Below, piece after piece: positions 9,186 through 16,799 of a stretch of 64,000 nucleotides of DNA. Positions within the stretch are counted from its first letter, which is position 1; every line of letters starts with the position of its first letter. The stretch comes from Atopobium sp034113385 (GTDB lineage: Bacteria; Actinomycetota; Coriobacteriia; Coriobacteriales; Atopobiaceae). Below the pieces are notes generated by a model that was not told the origin of the DNA, made no database searches, and was given only the letters and a program-made list of their open reading frames with translations. The position numbers and the translations under genes were made by a program. The stretch spans positions 1 to 64,000 of the forward strand of contig NZ_JAXEXL010000002.1 in the NCBI RefSeq assembly GCF_034113385.1. Reading direction: 5' to 3'.

Positions 9186-10697
9186 TTATTTTATTAGATG
9201 TTCCTTTTGCAAATACTCACGTGCTACTTGTTCAGCTGATTGGCCCTCCATAGCAACGGCATAGTTCATCTGAGTCATCTCTTCGGTGGTAATCTTGCCA
9301 GCTAACTTGTTGAGCGCCTTCTCTATTTCCGGATACTTTTCCAACGTTTTTTGGGATATGAGCGGAGCACCTTGATAAGGCGGGAAGAGTTGTTTATCGT
9401 CCTTCAAAATTTTAAGGTTATACGTAATGACTTTGCTGTCTGTTGAGAAGGCGTCAATAATTTGCACATTATCGTTTTTGATGGCTTCATAACGCAAGGC
9501 AGGCTCCATGGTCTTAGCATTGAGATCAAGGTCATAGAGTTTTTGCAAACCCTTATTGCCATCTTCACGATCGTTAAACTCTAATGTAAAGCCAGCTGTG
9601 GCGGTAGATTGTACCTTTGATAAATCAGAAATCTTCTCGAGTCCGTGGGCTTGAGCATATTCTTTTGTGGTAGCAATCGCATAGGTATCTTGGAATTCAG
9701 TTGGCTTCAAATAGACTAACCCGTCTTGTTTTAAGATTTCTTCTTTGGCATAGGTGTAAACCATTTGAGGATCATTTGATAAATCCGCTGGTGGATTTTT
9801 TAAAAGCGTGGTTGTAATGGTGCCAGAGAACTCAGGATAGATGTCAATTGAGCCCGATTTAAGTGCTTCGTATAGAAAGCTAGTTTTACCAAAGTTTGGT
9901 TTAACTTTTACCTTAATGTCTGTCTGGTCTTCAATTAAGAGCTTATACATGTTAATAAGGATTTCGGGCTCGGCACCTAGTTTGCCTGCAATAACAATCT
10001 GCTGAGCTTGAGGTTTGAAAATTGGTACATAGCTAGAGCCTACAGCAAGCAAGGCAATGAGTAGGGCTGCCAAAATGATTTTAGGTTTCTTATTTTGCAA
10101 AAACTTGATGCCGTAGCTAAAAAGTACAGCAAGGACAGCTGATGACACTGCTCCAATTATAATGAGAGCTGAATCATTGCGATCAATACCCAAAAGGATA
10201 AAGGAACCAAGTCCGCCAGCTCCTACCAGAGCAGCTAGGGTGGCCGTTCCAATAATCATAATGGCTGCTGTCCGCACGCCTGACATAAGAATGGGCATAG
10301 CCAACGCGAGTTCAAATTTTTTAAGCTTTTCCCACTTAGTCATTCCAAATGCGGTGGCTGCTTCTTCCAGATAAGGATCGATTTCGTTTAAACCTGTCAG
10401 AGTGGCCTGCAGGATAGGGAAAACTGCATAAATAACTAAAGCTACAACTGCAGGCAGGGCACCAATGCCCATAAAGGGAATGAAAAGGCCTAAAAGTGCT
10501 AAGGATGGAATGGTTTGAAAAATTCCCGTGATTTGTAGGCTCAACTCAGTTAGCCGTTTTTTATTGGATAAGAATAAACCCACAGGAACCGCAATAGCTA
10601 TAGCAATGATCAGTGCTAATAATGAGATGCGCAGATGTTCAAAGAGAGCAGTAATCCATTCGTCTTGGCGTCCTAAAAATGTAGCGAGTAAGTTCAT
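9186..10697 (-). CDS. egtU: ABC transporter permease fused to substrate-binding domain (EgtU-like)
   Basis: A 503-residue fusion. Residues 1-~205 are an OpuCB/ProW-type permease with TIPSLALLGLFIPFMGIG, the EAATAFGMTKWEKLKK coupling loop and GAGGLGSFILLGIDRN. A membrane helix near 210-228 leads to a periplasmic-type binding domain (~232-503) with AGKLGAEPEILINMYKLL, KPNFGKTSFLYEAL, DIYPEFSGT, GFTLEFNDREDGNKGLQ and FPPYQGAPLI. From memory, this order and these motifs are very close to the pneumococcal protein once called ProWX and since shown to be the ergothioneine importer EgtU. Older annotation would say glycine betaine/choline transport. It overlaps the ATPase gene by 4 bases. Orthology is recalled, not computed. 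Confidence 0.72.
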   Translation of the reverse strand: MNLLATFLGRQDEWITALFEHLRISLLALIIAIAIAVPVGLFLSNKKRLTELSLQITGIFQTIPSLALLGLFIPFMGIGALPAVVALVIYAVFPILQATLTGLNEIDPYLEEAATAFGMTKWEKLKKFELALAMPILMSGVRTAAIMIIGTATLAALVGAGGLGSFILLGIDRNDSALIIIGAVSSAVLAVLFSYGIKFLQNKKPKIILAALLIALLAVGSSYVPIFKPQAQQIVIAGKLGAEPEILINMYKLLIEDQTDIKVKVKPNFGKTSFLYEALKSGSIDIYPEFSGTITTTLLKNPPADLSNDPQMVYTYAKEEILKQDGLVYLKPTEFQDTYAIATTKEYAQAHGLEKISDLSKVQSTATAGFTLEFNDREDGNKGLQKLYDLDLNAKTMEPALRYEAIKNDNVQIIDAFSTDSKVITYNLKILKDDKQLFPPYQGAPLISQKTLEKYPEIEKALNKLAGKITTEEMTQMNYAVAMEGQSAEQVAREYLQKEHLIK

Positions 10698-11428
10698 CTG
10701 ACGCCTCCTTTGACTTGCATAAACTGGCTAACGAATTCATTGGCTGGTTGATTTTTTAATTCGTCAGGGCTTCCCAGTTGGACAATCTGCCCATCTTTCA
10801 TAAGACAAATCCGGTCTGCCAATTTGACCGCCTCATTCATATCATGGGTAACGAAGACGGTGGTCATACCAAATTCTTCATGCAATTCCTTAATCAAATC
10901 CTGTAGCTGTGTCTTACTAATTGGATCCAGAGCCGAAAAAGGCTCATCCATGAGCAGAACTTTGGGATTGGCAATGATGGCACGCAGGATTCCAATACGC
11001 TGGCATTCACCACCTGATAAATCTTTGGGTAAACGGTTCAGATATTGGCTTGGCTCCAAATCTACTTTGGTTAAGAGTTCTTTGGTCTTGGCTAAGGTAT
11101 CTGCCTTATTAAACCCTTTCATCTCGGGAATGAGGGCAATATTTTCTGCAACTGTCATATTTGGAAAGAGAGCAATCTGTTGCAATACATATCCTGTTTC
11201 TAGACGCAATTCTCGTATATTAAAATCCTTGAGATGCTTCCCCTGAAAAAGAATGTCACCGTCCGTCTGCTCAATCAGGCGGTTAATGAGCTTGAGTGTT
11301 GTTGTCTTACCGCTACCACTAGGACCAACTAATACGAAGAATTCGCCCTCTTGAATGTCAAAGGTTAGATTATTTAAAATCGTAGTATTTTCTTGACAGG
11401 TTAAGGATACATTTCTGTAGCTAATCAT
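10694..11428 (-). CDS. egtV: ABC transporter ATPase (EgtV-like)
   Basis: A 244-residue ATPase partner of the downstream permease-binding fusion. It has Walker A GPSGSGKTT (~residues 35-43), the Q-loop region GYVLQQIALFPNMTV, signature LSGGECQRIG, Walker B VLLMDEPFSALDP and the switch His in VFVTHDMNEA. It ends without the C-terminal CBS domains of osmoregulated OpuCA/ProV ATPases (~400 residues), so it is not an osmosensing betaine ATPase. That fits the EgtV type. The ATG is preceded by GGAGAACATCT. It is the first gene of a two-gene operon (4-base overlap). The style of both proteins is streptococcal, which suggests transfer. Confidence 0.8.
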   Translation of the reverse strand: MISYRNVSLTCQENTTILNNLTFDIQEGEFFVLVGPSGSGKTTTLKLINRLIEQTDGDILFQGKHLKDFNIRELRLETGYVLQQIALFPNMTVAENIALIPEMKGFNKADTLAKTKELLTKVDLEPSQYLNRLPKDLSGGECQRIGILRAIIANPKVLLMDEPFSALDPISKTQLQDLIKELHEEFGMTTVFVTHDMNEAVKLADRICLMKDGQIVQLGSPDELKNQPANEFVSQFMQVKGGVR

Positions 11429-11879
11429 AGATGTTCTCCTCTCCCTTCTTTGTAAGATTCAAAATGAAAAAGCGAGCGCTTGGCTTGATGCTGCCGAGGC
11501 TTAGATTGCAGGTTATTTTGGGGATTCTCTTTGCACGTAAGAGAGTCGTTGGTCTGCTGGTGAAAATGCGAATACGTTACTTATCTAATACGTCGCTTAC
11601 AACTTACAAGATTTGTTTGCTTTTTGGACAATACCTACTTTTATAAAAACCTCCAAGTAATAAAAATATTTCACCACCTGATATTGGTATACCCTTTAGG
11701 AAGCTGCATAGTAGGAAAAATATGAGAGGATACTTTCGCTCCCAGTTTCTTTTGGGTATAGAAAGTGCAAATGAAGAATAGAAGTGGCTTTTGCGTGTAA
11801 AAGGAAAGAGAAACTCATTCACGGTAAGTTATTGAATGAGCTTCTCTTCATTTTTGTAGGTGTATAACGCTGGTAACTG
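11429..11879. other. AT-rich intergenic gap between two minus-strand genes
   Basis: This 451-base gap separates the EgtV-like gene from the MerR gene upstream. It contains a long hairpin (11807-11847). The remainder is AT-rich and must hold the promoter of the EgtUV-like operon, though I could not pick one confidently. Small open frames here lack ribosome sites and recognisable protein character. Confidence 0.5.
11807..11847. terminator. hairpin terminator downstream of the MerR gene
   Basis: A 15-bp stem with one A/C mismatch (left arm 11807-11821, right arm 11833-11847) and an 11-base loop. On the minus strand it follows the MerR gene by about 30 bases and is followed by a pyrimidine-rich stretch (CTTTCCTTTT). 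A TTCATTTTT run lies on the plus-strand side. Confidence 0.65.
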
Positions 11880-12617
11880 CTACTTGTTTTTCTCGACAAA
11901 TACTTTAATAACATTACTGCTATAAGCTGCGGTTCCTTCTCCAAATTGGTCAATGTTTTTATGGAACTCGGGATTTGCTGAGTATCCAGCGCCAATATGA
12001 CCAAATACCTCAACGCTACAATCAAAGCCATAACGACGAATAGCATCTAAAAGGTCTTTTGCAAGCGCTTGGTTCTCTGGTGCTTCAGGAGCCAGGCCAG
12101 CATCTTTATTGGATGCAAGTTGCTGGAATACACGGTTAAAGTCTGCGGTGGCCTGTTCTTCCTGTCCCTGTTGTCGGTTTAACGCCTCATCAATAGCGTC
12201 ATTGCCGTACAATTTGCGTGCTTCTGATTCATACTTTTTACCATCATCCCAGGTAAAGCCTTTGAATTTATCTTGTGCTGTCATGGATATATCCTCCTTT
12301 TGAGCCTGAATAGTTTTACGAAGCGTTGTCGTAAGCACGTCAAGTTGTGCTCGTTGAGACTCGAGCAGAGCAAGTTGCTGCTCAAGCAAAGGCAGACGAT
12401 TATCCTTGGATTGTGCTAGAAGTTCACCAATTGTAGTAAGAGGAAATCCCAAATACTTGAAGTATAAGATGGTTTGTAAGGTATCAAGATCCTCATCGGT
12501 GTAGTAGCGGTATCCATTGGCTGCCTTATGAGGAACGAGCAGACCAATATGGTCGTAGTAGTGCAATGTCCGGACCGATACGTGCACAAGCTGCGCTGCT
12601 TCTTTGACGTGATACAT
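11880..12617 (-). CDS. MerR-family regulator with TipAS ligand-binding domain
   Basis: A 245-residue activator of the TipA type. Residues 1-70 form the MerR winged helix (VKEAAQLVHVSVRTLHYYDHIGLL, then NGYRYYTDEDL), followed by a coiled coil (~75-110). Residues ~115-245 are a TipAS antibiotic-recognition domain: FKGFTWDDGKKYESEARKLYG, then a Cys-containing GFDCSVEVFGHIGAGY segment. TipA proteins bind thiopeptides and other cyclic antibiotics and activate drug-response genes. AAAGGAGG precedes the ATG by five bases. Its own promoter has the over-long 19-bp spacer typical of MerR-activated genes, so it is probably autoactivated. No efflux gene is adjacent. Confidence 0.9.
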   Translation of the reverse strand: MYHVKEAAQLVHVSVRTLHYYDHIGLLVPHKAANGYRYYTDEDLDTLQTILYFKYLGFPLTTIGELLAQSKDNRLPLLEQQLALLESQRAQLDVLTTTLRKTIQAQKEDISMTAQDKFKGFTWDDGKKYESEARKLYGNDAIDEALNRQQGQEEQATADFNRVFQQLASNKDAGLAPEAPENQALAKDLLDAIRRYGFDCSVEVFGHIGAGYSANPEFHKNIDQFGEGTAAYSSNVIKVFVEKNK

Positions 12618-12637
12618 CTGCGCCTCCTTTCACTATT

Positions 12638-12668
12638 GTTATAAGGTCTGACGTTAGGTGGGGGTCAA
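12638..12668 (-). promoter_or_regulatory. MerR-type promoter with 19-bp spacer
   Basis: On the minus strand, -35 TTGACC (complement of 12663-12668) and -10 TATAAC (complement of 12638-12643) are separated by 19 bp. The spacer contains CCTAACGTCAG, resembling the dyads of MerR/TipA operators. It lies 21 bases upstream of the TipAS-regulator start codon. Confidence 0.72.
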
Positions 12669-12805
12669 TATTCATTTTAAAAAAGTTTTCTCAGTCACGT
12701 CCGAACTTTCCTGAGCCCTGTTTTAATGTGAATATGATTGTTTATACACGTGGTACGGTCATTGGATGTAGTCATCATCCCGCCAAATCCTCTGTGCAAA
12801 ATAAA

Positions 12806-12826
12806 AGTTTGCCAAAGCTAACTTAT
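12806..12826 (+). promoter_or_regulatory. candidate DtxR/MntR-like box 1
   Basis: GCCAAAGCTAACTTAT within this span matches box 2 (12852-12872) at 16 of 21 positions. GCTAAC also occurs in the half-sites of DtxR/IdeR-family operators. It sits ~180 bases before the Mn importer start. The regulator is not in the window. Confidence 0.45.
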
Positions 12827-12851
12827 TGCAGTATGATGCTCACTAGTAAAA

Positions 12852-12872
12852 AGTAAACCTTAGCTAACTTAT
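12852..12872 (+). promoter_or_regulatory. candidate DtxR/MntR-like box 2
   Basis: AACCTTAGCTAACTTAT within this span has a palindromic TTAGCTAA core and flanking TAA/TTA, an imperfect dyad similar to metal-dependent DtxR-family operators. It starts 46 bp after box 1. Confidence 0.5.
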
Positions 12873-13003
12873 AGAGCGATAGGGCAATAAAGCGTGCGGT
12901 ACCTATTAAAAATACCGACAAAGGATTGTAAACCTAAGCCTTTACACGCTCTTAAGAAAAGCGAGGAACATAGAAGGACTCAACAAGAGGGAAGTGAGAA
13001 ATT

Positions 13004-14017
13004 ATGACCCATACACATGCTTCAAGCTGCGATGCTTCTGCCGTGCCTGCTGCACGTATGCTATTACGAGCAGCTTTACCAGCCTTCACGGCAATCGTCG
13101 TGGCTTTTATGACGGTGCTGTTGCTATCTGGTTGTTCGGGGGCAAAACCTAAAACTACCAATGGTGCAGCAACTTCCGACAAAAAGCCTATCGTACTAAC
13201 CACGTTTACCGTATTACAGGACATGGCAAAAAATGTTGCTGGAGATCACTTGGATGTTCAGTGCATTACTAAGCCTGGTGCAGAGATTCATGACTATGAG
13301 CCCACTCCTGATGATATCAAGCGTGCTCAGGGTGCAAGTTTAGTGTTGGAAAATGGCCTTGGTCTCGAGCGCTGGTTTGAAAAGTTCATGGCTGATTCCA
13401 CTGCCAAACGCGCCAATCTTTCCAAGGGCGTTGAGGTCATGAACATCGCTGAGGGCGAGTATGCTGGTAAGGCAAACCCTCATGCATGGATGTCTCCCAA
13501 GAATGCAGAGATTTACGTAGACAACATTGTGGCTGCTTTTAGCGACCTTGATCCTGCTCATGCACAGGATTACAAGGCAAATGGTGAGAAGTACAAGGCT
13601 CAAATCCGTCAAGTAGGCGAAGAAATGAAGGCTGGTCTTGCTGGCTTGCCTGAGGGTCACCGTACTCTCGTTTCTTGCGAAGGTGCTTTCTCATATCTTT
13701 GTCGTGATGCAGGCCTTAATGAGGTATACCTGTGGCCAGTGAATGCAGAGGATGAGGGAACTCCTCAGCAGATTGCTAACGTTATTAAGCAAGTTAAAGA
13801 GAAGTCTGTTCCTACAGTATTTTGTGAGACTACCGTTAATCCCAAGGCTATGCAGCAGGTAGCAGACGAGACAGGCGCCAAGCTTAACTCCGACGACGCT
13901 CACGCCTTGTACGTAGACTCCTTGTCCGAGAAGAATGGCGTAGTTCCTAGCTATCTTGAGCTGCTACGTCACGATGCTCGTGTCATCGTAGAAGGCTTAG
14001 CAGGCCAGAAGAAATAA
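13004..14017 (+). CDS. sitA: manganese(/iron) ABC transporter substrate-binding lipoprotein
   Basis: A 337-residue cluster A-I binding lipoprotein that captures the metal outside the membrane. The signal helix ends in lipobox LSGC (Cys44). Putative ligands are His96 (AEIHDYEPT), His160 (NPHAWM), Glu226 (VSCEGAFSYL) and Asp305 (LYVDSLSE). This His-His-Glu-Asp set is that of Mn-binding PsaA/SitA; the zinc-binding homologues in this window have His at the third position. It is followed by ATPase and permease genes in the same direction, and preceded by two DtxR-like boxes. An alternative start at Met19 would be closer to the signal helix. Iron as a second substrate is possible. Confidence 0.88.
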   Translation: MTHTHASSCDASAVPAARMLLRAALPAFTAIVVAFMTVLLLSGCSGAKPKTTNGAATSDKKPIVLTTFTVLQDMAKNVAGDHLDVQCITKPGAEIHDYEPTPDDIKRAQGASLVLENGLGLERWFEKFMADSTAKRANLSKGVEVMNIAEGEYAGKANPHAWMSPKNAEIYVDNIVAAFSDLDPAHAQDYKANGEKYKAQIRQVGEEMKAGLAGLPEGHRTLVSCEGAFSYLCRDAGLNEVYLWPVNAEDEGTPQQIANVIKQVKEKSVPTVFCETTVNPKAMQQVADETGAKLNSDDAHALYVDSLSEKNGVVPSYLELLRHDARVIVEGLAGQKK

Positions 14018-14035
14018 GGTAGGCGAGAAACCCTT

Positions 14036-14782
14036 ATGAATACGCTTGAGGTCTCTGGGCTGACTGTGAGTTATCCCCACACACCCACACCGGCTATTAG
14101 CAACGTGAGCTTTGTCTTGGAGCCAGGCAGTTTGTGTGCTTTGGTGGGCGCAAATGGCGCTGGTAAGTCCACACTTCTTAAGGCGCTCATGGGTATGCTA
14201 CGACCTCAGGCTGGTTCCATACGTTTTGCGGGCTTGGACTCCAGCCAGGCCCGCAAGCAGGGACTTGTTGGTTATGTTGCTCAGCGCGATGCTATGGCAG
14301 AAGACCTTCCCTTGCGTGTAAGTGACGTAGTCATGATGGGGCGCTATGGCACCTTAGGCTTGTTTGCTCGTCCATCTAAGGCAGACAAAATGGCGGTAGA
14401 CCTTGCGCTGGAGCGTGTGGGCATGAGTGAGTTTGTTAATCGACCAATCTCTGCATTGTCTGGTGGGCAAGCAAAACGCGTGTTTGTGGCACGTGGTCTA
14501 GCCCAGCAGGCGCAATTTATGTTGTTGGATGAGCCCTTTGCAGGTGTCGATAAAACCTCTGAGGCTGCGCTTATCTCGCTTATACAAGATATGGCACATC
14601 AAGGGGTAACCGTACTATGCGCCGTACATGATTTGCACATGGTAACCGAGTCCTTTGACCAGGTTATTTTGCTTAATCGAACGCTTGTGTACCATGGCTC
14701 ATCTTGTGAGGCCATGCAGCCTGCACGTGTGGCTCAGGCGTTTGATGTGGATGAATCCAAAGCTCAAAAGTTGGTGATGTAG
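14036..14782 (+). CDS. sitB: manganese ABC transporter ATPase
   Basis: A 248-residue ATP-binding subunit of the metal importer. It has Walker A GANGAGKST (~residues 38-46), Q-loop GYVAQRDAM, signature LSGGQAKRVF, Walker B FMLLDEPFAGVD and the switch His in CAVHDLHMV. Length and motifs are those of MntB/SitB/PsaB ATPases. It begins 18 bases after the binding protein and its stop codon directly abuts the permease start (TAGATG), so the three genes are one translationally coupled operon. Confidence 0.9.
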   Translation: MNTLEVSGLTVSYPHTPTPAISNVSFVLEPGSLCALVGANGAGKSTLLKALMGMLRPQAGSIRFAGLDSSQARKQGLVGYVAQRDAMAEDLPLRVSDVVMMGRYGTLGLFARPSKADKMAVDLALERVGMSEFVNRPISALSGGQAKRVFVARGLAQQAQFMLLDEPFAGVDKTSEAALISLIQDMAHQGVTVLCAVHDLHMVTESFDQVILLNRTLVYHGSSCEAMQPARVAQAFDVDESKAQKLVM

Positions 14783-15649
14783 ATGCCTCTTGAATTTCCG
14801 TTTGATCCCAATCTGGGTTCTTTTTTGGAGATTTTGGGCTTTGCCTTTATGCAGCGAGCACTTATTACAGGCATAGCAACCGCACTGGTGTGTGGTGTAA
14901 TTAGCTGTTTTGTTATTCATGTTGGTTGGTCACTCATGGGCGATGCAATTTCTCATGCGATATTGCCAGGCGTTGTTATTTCTTACATACTGCAACTTCC
15001 TTATGCGGTAGGTGCAGTCGTAGCTGCGCTTATTGCAGTGGCACTTATTGGCCTCGTGCGTCAAAGTAATGTCATTAGCTCTGACACGTCTATGGGTATT
15101 GTATTTACCACGCTTTTCTCGTTTGGAACCGTACTTATTTCTAAGGTTCCTAGTCAGACGAGTCTTTCACACATTTTGTTTGGCAATCTATTGGGTGTAA
15201 CACCTTCAGACATGTGGCAAGTATTGGTACTGGGCAGTATTGTTTTAGTGGCAGTTGTTGCCTTACGTCGAGACCTTGCTCTGTTTACATTTGATCCTAT
15301 GCACGCTCAGGCATTGGGTAAGTCTCCGCGTGTGTTGAGCTGTATATTGTTAGTGGCTCTGGCCATTACTGTGGTGGTATCTTTGCAGGCAGTGGGTATT
15401 ATTCTTTCCGTTGCCATGCTGGTTACTCCGGGCGCTACAGCTCGTATGCTTACCGATAATTTCTGGAAGATGCTTTGGCTGTCTCCTGCAATTGCAGCAC
15501 TCGCAACCGTGCTGGGTATTTGCGCAAGTTATGTGCTGGACGCATCTTCGGGCGGCATGATTGGCGTGGTATTGGGCATTTTGTTTGCTTTAGCAGCAAT
15601 ATTTGGCTCGCGTGGAGTGCGCGTACATATTACAGCTGTAGGCAATTAA
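14783..15649 (+). CDS. sitC: manganese ABC transporter permease
   Basis: A 288-residue integral membrane subunit of the ABC-3 family with about eight or nine hydrophobic helices. It has the family's early motif SLMGDAISHAILPGVVISYIL (~residues 50-70), where the ABC-3 coupling region lies. It is the last gene of the operon, with its stop codon inside the loop of a hairpin. Only one permease gene is present, so the transporter should use a homodimer. Confidence 0.9.
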   Translation: MPLEFPFDPNLGSFLEILGFAFMQRALITGIATALVCGVISCFVIHVGWSLMGDAISHAILPGVVISYILQLPYAVGAVVAALIAVALIGLVRQSNVISSDTSMGIVFTTLFSFGTVLISKVPSQTSLSHILFGNLLGVTPSDMWQVLVLGSIVLVAVVALRRDLALFTFDPMHAQALGKSPRVLSCILLVALAITVVVSLQAVGIILSVAMLVTPGATARMLTDNFWKMLWLSPAIAALATVLGICASYVLDASSGGMIGVVLGILFALAAIFGSRGVRVHITAVGN

Positions 15650-15660
15650 GCCTACAGCTG
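15633..15660 (+). terminator. hairpin enclosing the sitC stop codon
   Basis: A perfect 11-bp stem, CAGCTGTAGGC / GCCTACAGCTG, with loop AATTAA that contains the TAA stop of the permease gene. It separates this operon from the convergent dps gene. There is no U tract, so it may instead act as a 3' stabiliser. Confidence 0.55.
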
Positions 15661-15697
15661 CATGTAGTGCGTCTGACGTATATGTACGTATTTTGTC

Positions 15698-16129
15698 TTA
15701 CATTTGAGATTGACCAATCATCCAAATAATCTTGGAGAGCGCCGCATTTTGCTCGTCCATTGCTGCAGAAATGAGGAAGTTGTCCTCAGCGTCCGCATCC
15801 TTTTTAATTTGGATGACCAATTCACGCAACGCTTCAAAGTCACGCTTTGCGGATTCAAAGGTATTCTCGGTAGATTTAAAATCGTCGGAGTGCTCTTCAA
15901 GCGTAGAAGCAGCAACAAATTTCTTAAGAGAACCAAAAGGCTTACCAGCATTTTGTAGGATGAGCTCTGCAATTCCATCAATCTGGTCAAAGGTTTGGGT
16001 ATACAGGGTTTCTAGCTGTGCATGTGAATTAAAGAATGAAGAACCCTTTACATACCAGTGAGCGTTTTGAAGCTTATGGGCCTCTACGACAAAGTTGGAC
16101 AACAAAACATTGAGTTTATCGTTAAGCAT
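15698..16129 (-). CDS. dps: Dps-family ferritin-like protein
   Basis: A 143-residue Dps (miniferritin) that stores iron and protects DNA by consuming Fe2+ and peroxide. The ferroxidase motif is present: His in AHKLQNAHWYVKG, then FFNSH, then Asp and Glu in FDQIDGIAELIL. The ATG at 16129 has AAGGAGG five bases upstream; a longer frame to 16285 overlaps the regulator gene and is not supported. It follows perR by 28 bases on the same strand, giving a perR-dps operon under peroxide control. Confidence 0.92.
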   Translation of the reverse strand: MLNDKLNVLLSNFVVEAHKLQNAHWYVKGSSFFNSHAQLETLYTQTFDQIDGIAELILQNAGKPFGSLKKFVAASTLEEHSDDFKSTENTFESAKRDFEALRELVIQIKKDADAEDNFLISAAMDEQNAALSKIIWMIGQSQM

Positions 16130-16157
16130 GATTTCCTCCTTGGAAATGGGACGACGC

Positions 16158-16598
16158 TTATTGACTTGAAGATGCAGACGAACGAGCATGTGCGTGAGAT
16201 GCACTGGTGTCTGTTGCGGATGAATTGCTGAGGCAATCTGAACACAGCCCCGTATAGTACAAAGAAAAGCTGTGCACGTGCCCAATCTTTGCCGCGTTGG
16301 CAGAGAAGGGCATTTGAGTGAGCTCTGGCGCCTCTACATCAAAGACCTTTCCGCATTGTGTGCACCTAAAATGAGCGTGTTGGGTGGTAAGGCAATCAAA
16401 CCTAGAGACATTATCACCCGTGTTTACCTGCAATAACTCACCCAACTCTACTAGCTGCATCAAATTGCGATACACCGTACCCAAACTAATGTTGGGGAAC
16501 TCCTTACGAAGTGCCAGATACACTTGATCTGCCGTAGGGTGGTTATGGCAATCTTTCATATAGGTGCGAATTGCTTCACGCTGTTTACTCGTTCTCAT
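16158..16598 (-). CDS. perR: PerR-type peroxide sensor (Fur family)
   Basis: A 146-residue Fur-family metal-dependent repressor. Winged helix: TADQVYLALRKEFPNISLGTVYRNL. Structural zinc site: Cys79, Cys82, Cys119, Cys122. The regulatory ligands of Bacillus PerR (H37, D85, H91, H93, D104) and its four Cys all have counterparts here at a constant offset of 17: His20, Asp68, His74, His76, Asp87. That supports PerR rather than Fur or Zur. The last ~25 residues are a Ser/Ala/His tail. It is cotranscribed with dps and lies just downstream of a 7-1-7 dyad, consistent with autoregulation. Metal-catalysed His oxidation is the known sensing mechanism. Confidence 0.9.
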   Translation of the reverse strand: MRTSKQREAIRTYMKDCHNHPTADQVYLALRKEFPNISLGTVYRNLMQLVELGELLQVNTGDNVSRFDCLTTQHAHFRCTQCGKVFDVEAPELTQMPFSANAAKIGHVHSFSLYYTGLCSDCLSNSSATDTSASHAHARSSASSSQ

Positions 16599-16614
16599 AG
16601 CATCCTCTTATCAA

Positions 16615-16629
16615 TAACGATAATCGTTA
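16615..16629. promoter_or_regulatory. 7-1-7 Fur/PerR box upstream of perR
   Basis: TAACGATAATCGTTA is a perfect 7-1-7 inverted repeat (TAACGAT-A-ATCGTTA), the architecture of Fur-family operators. It is centred 24 bases upstream of the perR start codon. Confidence 0.75.
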
Positions 16630-16799
16630 CTAGTTATTATGTTGCCAGAGAACCACGCTCTATACATGACAATGCAAAATATTTCAAAAAACGTTGACGA
16701 GGCTCGCGCTACCGTTTGCAATAAGGTCTGTAACCAGACCACAAGCAAAGCTATTTTACGGGGGCATAATCGGGTGCGCAGTGTATACGCAGTTGATGT

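Larger units (their letters stand above)
12618..13003. other. divergent regulatory region between MerR and the Mn importer
   Basis: This 386-base region carries the MerR-type promoter on the minus strand and two related boxes (12806-12826 and 12852-12872) before the manganese importer. No coding potential was seen. A long A/T-rich stretch at 12670-12800 is otherwise featureless. Confidence 0.55.
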
